Below the pieces are notes generated by a model that was not told the origin of the DNA, made no database searches, and worked only from the letters and a program-made list of their open reading frames with translations. From CAZKDV01 sp964551645 (GTDB lineage: Bacteria; Bacteroidota; Bacteroidia; Bacteroidales; DTU049), in contig CAZKDV010000027.1 in NCBI GenBank assembly GCA_964551645.1, positions 1 to 24,664 of the forward strand: a stretch of DNA of 24,664 bases, in the 5' to 3' direction. Position numbers and translations under genes: made by a program. The number at the start of each line of letters is the position of its first letter. Positions within the stretch are counted from its first letter, which is position 1. This document shows, in pieces, positions 7,968 through 15,481 of this stretch.

Positions 7968-8048
7968 TTAACTACATAATAAAGTCAGGCAGCCGGTAAA
8001 TTTAATTCCGATCCACCACCAAAAATTACTATGTATAACTTGATTCAT
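7968..8048 (-). CDS. trpL: trp leader peptide (26 aa, Trp-Trp-Trp)
   Basis: A complete short frame from ATG 8048 to TAA 7968. It opens MNQVIHSNF, then three consecutive TGG codons (8021-8013), then IGIKFTGCLTLLCS. It lies between a -7 box and the strong terminator hairpin that precedes trpB2, exactly as in ribosome-mediated attenuation. A run of three Trp codons by chance in a 26-codon frame at this place is very unlikely. By eye, GGTGGT over the Trp codons (8020-8015) can pair with GCTGCC (7993-7988), and ACCGGC (7997-7992) can pair with the GCC and GGT at the top of the terminator stem. This gives possible 1:2 and 2:3 alternatives, but I have not folded it. Confidence 0.88.
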   Translation of the reverse strand: MNQVIHSNFWWWIGIKFTGCLTLLCS

Positions 8049-8068
8049 TCTGTTCAATTGTTTCGTTG

Positions 8069-8076
8069 CAAAATTA
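8069..8076 (-). promoter_or_regulatory. Putative -7 box (TAATTTTG) of trpL-trpB2
   Basis: Minus-strand TAATTTTG followed by CA, 20 nt before the leader-peptide ATG. It fits TAnnTTTG and would start the transcript a few bases before the leader. The -33 element is not clear. The 185 bases from here to the dxs stop codon show nothing else. Confidence 0.55.
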
Positions 8077-8261
8077 CACTTTTTTTGTTAAAAAATTTAT
8101 TATACATTAAAAAATCTTCTCCTTAGCAATAAAACTCACATACCTCCCTAATAATCAAACAATTAAATAGCATCAAAAGAATAGCTACTCCATTAATTTA
8201 AAATCTAAATCAACATATAATCAAACAATCAAAACTAAATTTGACCTAAATACACAAGAAA

Positions 8262-10142
8262 TTATTTTTCTTTTTTTAACAATTGTTCATTTATAATATG
8301 TTCAATAAACGAAGAGCTTAATCCAATAATATCATAAAGTTCTTCATTTGTTCCGTGTTGTATGAAATTATCGGGAATTGCAATTGGTATTTGTTTAATA
8401 AAATAAGAATGTCTAATTAAAAATTCACTTACTTCAGAAGCTAAGCCACCTTTTACAGTTCCTTCTTCAACTGTAATAATAGTATTGAAATTTTTTGCAG
8501 TATAATGAAGAACTTCCTCGTCAATGGGCTTTACAAATATCATATTATAATGCTGAATGTGTATATCTTTTTCTTTAAGATTTTGCAAGGCTTTAACTAC
8601 TACATTCCCGATATGACCGATTGACAAAATAGCTATATTTTCGCCCTTACTCAACTCAACAGCCTTACCAATTTCCATAGCCTGAAACTCTTGTTGCCAA
8701 TCAACAAACATGGCTTTTCCTTTAGGGTATCTTATTGAAAAAGGAGACTCTTTTTGCAATTGAGCCGTAAACATCAAATTTCTCAATTCAATTTCATTCA
8801 TTGGCGCACTGATAATCATATTTGGGACTAATCTAAGATATGCCAAATCAAATTGCCCGTGATGTGTTGCACCGTCTTCGCCAACCAAACCAGCTCTATC
8901 TATACAAAAAACAACCGGTAATTTCTGCAAAGCCACATCATGTATTATTTGGTCGTAAGCTCTTTGTAAAAATGTAGAATAAATACAGCAATAAGTGGTT
9001 AATCCTTTATTTGCCAAGCCAGCAGCAAAAGTTACGGCATGTTGTTCAGCAATGCCGACATCAAAAGTGCGTTTTGGAAATTCTTCTTGCATATAATTTA
9101 ACGATGAACCTGTTAGCATTGCTGGCGTTATAGCAACAATTTTATCATTCTGCCTTGCTAACTCAACAAGAGTTTTGCCGAAAACTGTTTGATATTTCAA
9201 TGGTTCTTTTGGAGATGTATCTTGTTGTATTTCGCCTGTTTTTGCATCAAAGCATCCGGGTGCGTGAAAAGTAGTTTGATTGTCTTCAGCCTGCTTATAT
9301 CCTTTTCCTTTTGTTGTTACTATATGTAAAATTTTAGGACCAGACATTACTTTTAAATCATCTAAAACTGTTATTAGTCCATGCAAATCATGTCCATCAA
9401 TAGGACCGAAGTAACGAAAATTTAATGCTTCAAACAAATTGCTTTTACTAACAAAAGCAGACTTAAAAGCTGTTGCAGTTTTATGTATAATGCGATGAAT
9501 TATGGTTTTTCTAAATATCTTCCAAGTTTTCCCCTTCACTCTATTGTAAGTTTTAGAGGCGGTAATTTTAGCAAAGTAAGCATGTACGGCACCAACATTT
9601 TTATCTATTGCAATTCCGTTATCGTTGAATATTATTAATAAGTTGGGGTTAATTTCGCCTGCATGGTTCATTGCTTCGAAAGCCATACCGCCAGTCAAAC
9701 CACCATCTCCGATTACAGCGATATGATTTAACTTGTTGTCGCCTTTTAATTTTGAAGCCATAGCCATTCCCAGAGCAGCAGAAATAGATGTACTTGAATG
9801 TCCTGTGCCAAATGAGTCATATTCACTTTCATACATCTTTGGAAAACCACTAATACCATTCAATTTACGATTTGTATGAAACTCATTTTTTCTTCCCGTA
9901 AGAATTTTATGTGCATAAGCTTGATGTCCGACATCCCAAACAATAGGTTCGTAAGGCGTATTAAACACATAATGCAAGGCAATTGTAAGTTCAATAACTC
10001 CAAGATTTGCACCCAAATGACCAGGATTTTTTGAAACAATATCAATAATGAATGTTCTTAGGTCAGCACTCAGTTCATTCAACTCTTTTAATGACAACTT
10101 GCGTATATCCTCTGGACTGTTAACTCTATCTAAAACGCTCAT
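8262..10142 (-). CDS. dxs: 1-deoxy-D-xylulose-5-phosphate synthase
   Basis: First enzyme of the MEP isoprenoid pathway: condenses pyruvate and glyceraldehyde 3-phosphate using thiamine diphosphate. Visible are GHLGANLGVIELTIALHYVF, the pyrophosphate/Mg motif GDGGLTGGMAFEAMNHAG ending in FNDN (145-175), the linker FRYFGPIDGHDL, the pyrimidine-domain Glu in GIAEQHAVTFAAGLA (E366), and DRAGLVGEDGATHHG. At 626 aa it is full length. It also feeds thiamine and pyridoxal synthesis, so it indirectly serves the PLP enzyme downstream. It is on the same strand as trpB2, but the trp promoter and attenuator separate them. No sign of damage. Confidence 0.97.
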   Translation of the reverse strand: MSVLDRVNSPEDIRKLSLKELNELSADLRTFIIDIVSKNPGHLGANLGVIELTIALHYVFNTPYEPIVWDVGHQAYAHKILTGRKNEFHTNRKLNGISGFPKMYESEYDSFGTGHSSTSISAALGMAMASKLKGDNKLNHIAVIGDGGLTGGMAFEAMNHAGEINPNLLIIFNDNGIAIDKNVGAVHAYFAKITASKTYNRVKGKTWKIFRKTIIHRIIHKTATAFKSAFVSKSNLFEALNFRYFGPIDGHDLHGLITVLDDLKVMSGPKILHIVTTKGKGYKQAEDNQTTFHAPGCFDAKTGEIQQDTSPKEPLKYQTVFGKTLVELARQNDKIVAITPAMLTGSSLNYMQEEFPKRTFDVGIAEQHAVTFAAGLANKGLTTYCCIYSTFLQRAYDQIIHDVALQKLPVVFCIDRAGLVGEDGATHHGQFDLAYLRLVPNMIISAPMNEIELRNLMFTAQLQKESPFSIRYPKGKAMFVDWQQEFQAMEIGKAVELSKGENIAILSIGHIGNVVVKALQNLKEKDIHIQHYNMIFVKPIDEEVLHYTAKNFNTIITVEEGTVKGGLASEVSEFLIRHSYFIKQIPIAIPDNFIQHGTNEELYDIIGLSSSFIEHIINEQLLKKEK

Positions 10143-10162
10143 GCTTTTTGCTTTCTTTTTTG

Positions 10163-10170
10163 CAAAATTA
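10163..10170 (-). promoter_or_regulatory. Putative -7 box (TAATTTTG) of dxs
   Basis: Minus-strand TAATTTTG followed by CA, 20 nt before the dxs ATG at 10142. It matches the TAnnTTTG pattern seen before other genes in the window. No clear -33 element. Confidence 0.5.
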
Positions 10171-10585
10171 CAAAAATGTAATTAGATATATGTTTAGTTA
10201 TCATTTCTGCAACTTGACACTAAACAGACTCTTATGCTAAAATGATGTAAAAATAAGTCATTGTGCATTTAGATTAAAATTAGTTTTACATATTAATAGC
10301 TAAGTTCAATTAATAAATGCAACTTGAATCTAGGTTACTAGGTTTAGGAGTTCTAATTTGCGTACAATCAAAATTAATTTCAAATTTTGATATGTTTGTT
10401 AAAATAATTTCGTAGTTTTGAATAAAGTTGTTCATTAAATTTAATTAATTGATTATTAAATAAATATACAAAATATATTCATAAAATAAACAATTTTTTT
10501 TATTTATTGTTCCAAATGCACAACGGATTAAAAATATTATGAAACAATAAGATGTAACAACATAAATATAAATTGTTTGAATAAA
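10171..10585. other. Gene-free stretch before the R-M gene
   Basis: About 415 bp of very AT-rich DNA between the divergent dxs and R-M genes. I see no open frame of note. A TAGTTTTG (10413-10420) could be a plus-strand -7 box, with TTTG 23 nt further upstream, which is wider than ideal spacing. The right end holds the left copy of the direct repeat (10513-10530). Confidence 0.5.
10513..10530 (+). repeat. Left copy of direct repeat flanking the R-M gene
   Basis: Reads CAAATGCACAACGGATTA. A near-identical copy (one extra T and one C-to-T change) is at 13058-13076 in the same orientation. The two copies enclose the restriction-modification gene and its 3' flank. Confidence 0.6.
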
Positions 10586-12847
10586 ATGGCAACAGAACGC
10601 GACATAGAAAATTTACTCGAACAACAATTAACTCAACAAGGTTGGATAGTAAAAGTAAATGCCCCTGGAAGAAATGTATATCACCAAAAACCAAAAACAA
10701 AAGAGGATATACAAAAATTGAATGGACTCGAACCCGATTTTTGTCTATACATCAGTAAAAAATCAATATCACCTGAAATCATCATAGAGACGAAAAAGCC
10801 CGGAATGAATTTGACAAAAACTAAAGAACAGGCATTGAATTATGCTCAAATTTTAGGTGCAAAAATTATTATTCTTTTTGATGGAATATTGACAAAAACA
10901 TATTGGGTAGAAAATCAAGAGGAATTATTAGATGACGGAACAGAAATAGTTGGAATAAAGAATGTTGATTATTATAAACGATTTATTCTTTCAAACACAA
11001 ACAATTACATTTCTAATACTATTGCCATCAACTCAAAAGAAGAATTGATAAATGTTTTTTCGTTTGCAAACCAAAAACTTCGTAAATCGGGAATTACGAA
11101 AGGAATGGAACGCTTTTTTGAGTTTTCCAACCTTCTGTTTTTGAAATTGATTTCTGAGAACAATGATATTGTTTCCGAAGATATTCCTCAATATGTAAAA
11201 TGGGAAACATATAAAAATAAATCTGGCGAAGAACTATTGCGATATATAAACGATACCGTTATTCCCACATTGGAAAATATTTTTAACCGCAACGGTGAAA
11301 AAATGTTGTTTTCAAAATTGATAATCAAAGACACTGTCGCACTTAAACAGATAATTGACAAACTTGATAGACTAAATTTAAGCGGAATTAAAACCGATAT
11401 TAAAGGTGATGCTTTTGAATATTTTATTCAGCAATACAACTCATCAAATAATGATTTGGGTGAATACTTTACCCCGCGTCATATCGTGAACTTTTTGGTG
11501 AAACTTGCAAATCCAAAATATGGCGAAAAAATATATGACCCTTTTTGTGGAACAGGAGGAATCTTAATTTCAGCGTTTAACCATATAAAAGAAAATTTGC
11601 AACAGCAAGATTATCTAACCGAAGAAGTTTTAAGAAGTCTGAAAGAAAATACTGTGTTTGGTGGCGAAATATCTTCAAACGCAAGAATTGCAAAAATGAA
11701 TATGATTTTAACTGGTGACGGACATAGTAATATTAAACAACAAGACACATTGCTAAATCCCGTGCAAGAAAAATATGACATTGTAATTACAAATATTCCT
11801 TTTAACCTTGAAGGAACAGCACAAAATATCTACTCTTTGCTAAGTACAAACGGAAATTCTCAATCTATCCAACACATAATTAATTCATTATACAAAAAGC
11901 CTACTTCAAGAGCATATATTATCGTTCCTGAATCTATTTTGAACAATAATGAATTGAAAAATTTACGAAAATATTTGATTGACAATAATTTATTGAAACA
12001 AATTATTTCTTTACCATCGGGAGTATTTTTGCCTTATACGGAAGCGAAATCTTCAATACTTGTATTACAAGGATTTAACAATCAGCCAATAAATAAAATT
12101 AAATACACGATTATTAAAAATGATGGATTTACTTTGACACAACGCCGTCGAAAAATCAATACAGTAATAAATGACTTGGAAGAATTATTGTTTAATAAAG
12201 CATTTGCAACAAAAGAAATTGATATCAAAAGTATCATAAAAGATAAAAACTATTCTTTCATTTGGTTCAAATACTTTAATGAAGTTCCACAAGATTATAT
12301 TTTATTAAAAAGTATATTGAAAGAAGAGCGAATAAAAAATATTGATTTACATGAAACAGCAACAGTTACAAAACATGATTTTTTCGGAATTTTAAGTGGA
12401 GAGAAATATTGGGGAGATTCTTTCATGTCAGTAACATCTGAAACAAATGAAGACTACAAAGTTGTTAATTATAAATCATTATCATATAATCCTTCAAGGG
12501 CAAATACAGGTTCATTGAGCATTAATCTTGCAGAAAAAAAACTAGCAGTCAGCAAAATGTATGTTACATTTAAAGTGATTGACCCAAATTTTTTGCCAGA
12601 ATATGTGTATTTGTGTTTGAAAAGTCAGGAAGGCATACAGAATATTATTGACCGTTCCTTTGGTTCAGTTCGTCAAACATTACGCTTTGAAGATTTATGT
12701 ACTATTTCTATTCCAAACATTCCGATAACAAAACAACAAATAATTGTAAATGAAGCAAAAGAGTTGTATCGTCAATTTACAACACTAAAAAATGAGTTGA
12801 ATAATTTTGATATAAATGAAAAAATAAAAAAAATGATAGACCAATAG
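10586..12847 (+). CDS. Fused restriction-modification enzyme (nuclease, N6-adenine methylase, specificity domain)
   Basis: A 753-residue single chain. Residues 1-130 form a PD-(D/E)XK nuclease as in the N-terminus of type I HsdR: P50-D51, then E68-T-K70, then Q82-x3-Y86. Residues about 165-550 are an HsdM-like adenine methylase with the HsdM-type helical N-part, GEYFTPRHIVNFLVKL, SAM motif I DPFCGTGG (about 318-325) and catalytic motif IV as NIPF (403-406). From about 560 to the end is a target-recognition domain like HsdS (WGDSF, LSYNPSRANTGSLSIN, YVYLCLKS, LRFEDL, IPITKQQIIV). This makes it type IIG-like or a one-gene type I derivative that would both methylate and cut. No separate hsdR or hsdS adjoins it. 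ATG 10586 is preferred over TTG 10577. Only one recognition domain is present. The target sequence cannot be inferred. Confidence 0.85.
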   Translation: MATERDIENLLEQQLTQQGWIVKVNAPGRNVYHQKPKTKEDIQKLNGLEPDFCLYISKKSISPEIIIETKKPGMNLTKTKEQALNYAQILGAKIIILFDGILTKTYWVENQEELLDDGTEIVGIKNVDYYKRFILSNTNNYISNTIAINSKEELINVFSFANQKLRKSGITKGMERFFEFSNLLFLKLISENNDIVSEDIPQYVKWETYKNKSGEELLRYINDTVIPTLENIFNRNGEKMLFSKLIIKDTVALKQIIDKLDRLNLSGIKTDIKGDAFEYFIQQYNSSNNDLGEYFTPRHIVNFLVKLANPKYGEKIYDPFCGTGGILISAFNHIKENLQQQDYLTEEVLRSLKENTVFGGEISSNARIAKMNMILTGDGHSNIKQQDTLLNPVQEKYDIVITNIPFNLEGTAQNIYSLLSTNGNSQSIQHIINSLYKKPTSRAYIIVPESILNNNELKNLRKYLIDNNLLKQIISLPSGVFLPYTEAKSSILVLQGFNNQPINKIKYTIIKNDGFTLTQRRRKINTVINDLEELLFNKAFATKEIDIKSIIKDKNYSFIWFKYFNEVPQDYILLKSILKEERIKNIDLHETATVTKHDFFGILSGEKYWGDSFMSVTSETNEDYKVVNYKSLSYNPSRANTGSLSINLAEKKLAVSKMYVTFKVIDPNFLPEYVYLCLKSQEGIQNIIDRSFGSVRQTLRFEDLCTISIPNIPITKQQIIVNEAKELYRQFTTLKNELNNFDINEKIKKMIDQ

Positions 12848-13081
12848 CAATGCAACACAACAAGCATATTGGCTAAATGGGTAGCAGTATCCTATATAAA
12901 GGTAGTGTAAATTTGGAAGTTGTTATCTCGCAGGGACATTAGTGAAAGCTGCCACTTCGTCAAGACCCAAACCATTATACCTCATTTTAATAAATTACCC
13001 CAATCTGTTGAATATCCGAATTTCTTCGTGGAATTGAGCAAATTTTGGTTTGTTTTTCAAATTGCACAATGGATTATTATA
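12848..13081. other. Gene-free 3' flank of the R-M gene with a GC-richer patch
   Basis: 234 bp without a gene. Positions 12923-12973 are about half G+C by count, against roughly 30% around it, and contain the imperfect palindrome AGTGAAAGCTGCCACT (12941-12956, 12 of 16 positions paired). The stretch ends with the right direct repeat just before the stop of the GWxTD gene. It may be foreign DNA brought with the R-M gene or the decayed end of an older gene. Confidence 0.4.
13058..13076 (+). repeat. Right copy of direct repeat flanking the R-M gene
   Basis: Reads CAAATTGCACAATGGATTA. It matches 10513-10530 except for one inserted T and one transition. It ends 6 bp from the stop codon of the GWxTD gene (stop at 13082-13084). 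Confidence 0.6.
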
Positions 13082-14323
13082 TTATTTTAACCAAACATCA
13101 ACAGCCTTATGCCAGCTATTTTTGTAGCTTGAAATGCGAATCAACTGAAAATCATTATCCGTAAACGGATTTTCAACATATTTAAACTTAAAATCTACCG
13201 AATTGTGCTGCTTATCAAACCCATAAGTCCAAATTTCTTCATGGGCAGATTTATACACTATTCCCGGCTTGCCATAAACGATATAAACCATTCCTCTATC
13301 TGTTCGCCAACCTTCTTTGTACGATGTGAAAAATATATTTGCATATTTGACACGAGTATAAAACTTTTTGATTTTCCTCCTTGCCTTATCAGCATCTTTT
13401 TCAATCTCTAACCAAAATGACTCAACGCTTTTTCTCACATCTGCCTGTTTTTCTAAATTAGCAAAAACTTGATATGATGTAAGATACCTCAAAGGCTGCA
13501 ACATTTGATTAGGATTTGCAATATCGGGATAAGTGCTATCAAATACAAACAAAGCAACTCCATCTCTGCTATTTTCTTCAATCGTTACAAAGTAAATACC
13601 CGCTTTGTCAAAACTCAATGAATATGTGTTGTTATCGTTTATAGAAACTGTATATATCGAATCGGGAGACCAATGAATTTGAGCTAAAAGTTCATTATTA
13701 AAAGGTGGTCTGGCAATATCATAAAAATGCTCGAAATAATTTATAAATATTTTATCTTTTTGAAAAGCTTTGCTTATTGCAATATTTATCTTTTCTGGCT
13801 TAATAATATTTTCAAATAGCAATTTACGGTCGTTACCAATTATGGTTAAATGTTGTTCTCCGAACTTATTAGATGGTTGTAGTATTTTCAAAAATCTATA
13901 TTCTTTACTTTTATTCACATCTTTGAGCGTACACATTAATATAGTTTTCTGCTCTTTTTGCGATGGTATAGTAAACTTGCTATTATATGCACAGAAAGCA
14001 TTATGGTGTACAGAATCAACAATATCATACAAACCTTGATATAAAATATTTTTAGACGAAAAGTTTATCAAAATATACTGAACAATAATATTAGTCTTAA
14101 AAACTGAAGTTGAATTTTTGCGTACATACAAAAATTCGTGCAAAGGCACTTGGATATTTACTTGAATCGAATCTTCGTATTTGTAATTTACTTTATTCTG
14201 AAACAAATAAATATCTTTTTCAAAATCGTATAAATAATTGACATTATGCCTATATATACTATGTATGCAAGAAACTAATAGTGCTAATATTAACAAAATT
14301 ATCAATAATTGGTATCTTTTCAT
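13082..14323 (-). CDS. GWxTD domain lipoprotein
   Basis: 413 residues. It begins with a lipoprotein signal peptide (MKRYQLLIILLILALLVSC, lipobox LVSC, Cys19), then an extended beta-rich region, then the C-terminal GWxTD domain. That domain is marked by ESFWLEIEKDADKARRKIKKFY, YANIFFTSYKEGWRTDRGMVYIVYGKP and EEIWTYG. GWxTD proteins occur in Bacteroidota and related phyla. Their function is not established; an envelope location follows from the lipobox. The start at 14323 is fixed by the signal peptide. On the minus strand a short hairpin (ACAAGG / CCTTGT, 14331-14348) sits just before the start codon. The gene's 3' end borders the R-M cassette. Confidence 0.85.
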   Translation of the reverse strand: MKRYQLLIILLILALLVSCIHSIYRHNVNYLYDFEKDIYLFQNKVNYKYEDSIQVNIQVPLHEFLYVRKNSTSVFKTNIIVQYILINFSSKNILYQGLYDIVDSVHHNAFCAYNSKFTIPSQKEQKTILMCTLKDVNKSKEYRFLKILQPSNKFGEQHLTIIGNDRKLLFENIIKPEKINIAISKAFQKDKIFINYFEHFYDIARPPFNNELLAQIHWSPDSIYTVSINDNNTYSLSFDKAGIYFVTIEENSRDGVALFVFDSTYPDIANPNQMLQPLRYLTSYQVFANLEKQADVRKSVESFWLEIEKDADKARRKIKKFYTRVKYANIFFTSYKEGWRTDRGMVYIVYGKPGIVYKSAHEEIWTYGFDKQHNSVDFKFKYVENPFTDNDFQLIRISSYKNSWHKAVDVWLK

Positions 14324-14446
14324 CTTTTCAACAAGGATAAAACCTTGTAAAGTTATCTATTTTTTTTATAACTTAATTAAACCAAATTATTGAACTTAGT
14401 GTATATAATGAAGTACATTTGGATAAAAACAATATGGAAAGATTAT

Positions 14447-14478
14447 AAAAAAAGTTCAATTTAAAATTGAACTTTTTT
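14447..14478. terminator. Terminator of the rpmG-DUF4295 operon
   Basis: GTTCAATTTAAAATTGAAC (14454-14472) is a perfect palindrome flanked by seven A on the left and six T on the right, giving a U-run after the stem on both strands. It lies 23 bp past the DUF4295 stop and upstream of the GWxTD gene. Confidence 0.75.
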
Positions 14479-14500
14479 CATTATTTCACACTATTATTAT

Positions 14501-14656
14501 TTATTTTTCTTTAAAAAAATCTTTAGCTAATTCTGTAGGTAAAATAGCTTCCTTAAACATATAGCCATTTGATTTATCGGATTTCACCATTTTTACAACT
14601 TTTGAATATCCTTTTGCTCCGCTTGATTTTAATGTAGCTACAACTTTCTTTGCCAT
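14501..14656 (-). CDS. DUF4295 small protein (ribosomal-operon associated)
   Basis: 51 residues, beginning MAKKVVATLKSSGAKGYSKV and ending with ELAKDFFKEK; it was found by direct translation. The pattern MAKKVVATL-x-YSKVVKMVKS-x-GYMFKE matches DUF4295, a small basic protein of Bacteroidota usually encoded right after the L33 gene. This suggests a ribosome-linked role, which is not proven. It starts 8 nt after the rpmG stop, in the same operon, and is followed by a strong terminator. Confidence 0.88.
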   Translation of the reverse strand: MAKKVVATLKSSGAKGYSKVVKMVKSDKSNGYMFKEAILPTELAKDFFKEK

Positions 14657-14664
14657 AATTTTAT

Positions 14665-14853
14665 CTATTTAATTTCTTTATGAACTGTTACTTTTTTCAA
14701 AATAGGATTATACTTCTTTAATTCAAGTCTATCAGGCGTGTTCTTTTTACTTTTAGTTGTAATATATCTGCTTGTTCCGGGAACGCCGCTTGCTTTATGC
14801 TCAGTACATTCCATAATTACTTGAATTCTCGCATCTTTATTCTTCTTAGCCAT
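14665..14853 (-). CDS. rpmG: 50S ribosomal protein L33
   Basis: 62 residues: MAKKNKDARIQVIMECTEHK, then SGVPGTSRYITTKSKKNTPDRLELKKYNPILKKVTVHKEIK. The YxTxKNKKNTPxRLELKKYxPxxKKxxxxxE pattern is diagnostic of L33 of the large ribosomal subunit. Only one Cys (C16) is seen, so this is the zinc-free form. It is the first gene of a two-gene operon with its own -7 box. The L28 gene (rpmB), which in related genomes commonly precedes L33, is not present here. Confidence 0.95.
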   Translation of the reverse strand: MAKKNKDARIQVIMECTEHKASGVPGTSRYITTKSKKNTPDRLELKKYNPILKKVTVHKEIK

Positions 14854-14875
14854 GTTACTTCATTTTTTGGAATTG

Positions 14876-14883
14876 CAAAGTTA
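14876..14883 (-). promoter_or_regulatory. Putative -7 box (TAACTTTG) of rpmG
   Basis: Minus-strand TAACTTTG followed by CA, 22 nt before the rpmG ATG. It matches TAnnTTTG. No clear -33 element. Confidence 0.5.
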
Positions 14884-14923
14884 GTCTTTTTTTTTATATA
14901 GAGAGATATTTTTAATAAAATAT

Positions 14924-15463
14924 TTAAAATTCTTTTAAATCAACTTTCAACAAGCTATACAAAGCAATACCTGCACATACTGAAACATTCAATGAGTGCT
15001 TAGTTCCAAATTGCTCAAGTTCAAGGCAAACATCAGATACTTGAATGATTTCCTCATCAACGCCATAAACCTCGTGTCCGAAAACAAGAGCAAGTTTGCT
15101 ATCCTTAATAGTATAATCTTGTAAAAAAACTGAATTTTTTGCTTGTTCTACACTAATAATCAAGTAGCCTTCTTTTTTTAATGTGTTTATGGCATCTATT
15201 GTTTTGCTTTCATACCTCCAAGCTACTGACTCTGTAGCTCCTAATGCTGTTTTTCTTATTTCATTATCAGGTGGTGTTGGAGTTATACCGCATAGTATAA
15301 TTTCTTCTACTCGAAAAGCATCACAAGTGCGAAAAATTGAACCAACATTATGAGCACTGCGAACATTATCAAGTATTACAATTAATGGAACTTTACGACT
15401 AGTTTTAAATTGTTCAACTGTCATCCTATCTAATTCCTGCATACTTTTTTTTCTAATACTCAT
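14924..15463 (-). CDS. SpoU/TrmH-family RNA 2'-O-methyltransferase
   Basis: 179 residues with the three SPOUT motifs: LDNVRSAHNVGSIFRTCDAF (N39, R45), LVFGHEVYGV (G129, E131) and GTKHSLNVSVCAGIALY (S157, N159). The family methylates a ribose 2'-OH in tRNA or rRNA using S-adenosylmethionine bound in a trefoil knot. The short form without an N-terminal L30e-like domain suggests a tRNA enzyme (TrmH or TrmL type), but the target nucleotide cannot be told from sequence. It starts 18 nt after the stop of the DUF2779 gene and is the last gene of that operon. Confidence 0.88.
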   Translation of the reverse strand: MSIRKKSMQELDRMTVEQFKTSRKVPLIVILDNVRSAHNVGSIFRTCDAFRVEEIILCGITPTPPDNEIRKTALGATESVAWRYESKTIDAINTLKKEGYLIISVEQAKNSVFLQDYTIKDSKLALVFGHEVYGVDEEIIQVSDVCLELEQFGTKHSLNVSVCAGIALYSLLKVDLKEF

Positions 15464-15481
15464 CTTTTTAATTATCTTTTT

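Noticed and set aside
12848..13081. Insertion-sequence remnant beside the R-M gene
   Set aside because: No transposase fragment in any frame and no terminal inverted repeats were found; only the direct repeat and GC-richer patch are reported.
14331..14348. Hairpin ACAAGG/CCTTGT before the GWxTD start as a translational switch
   Set aside because: Only 6 bp with no clear ribosome-binding sequence to hide; too weak to claim as a regulator.
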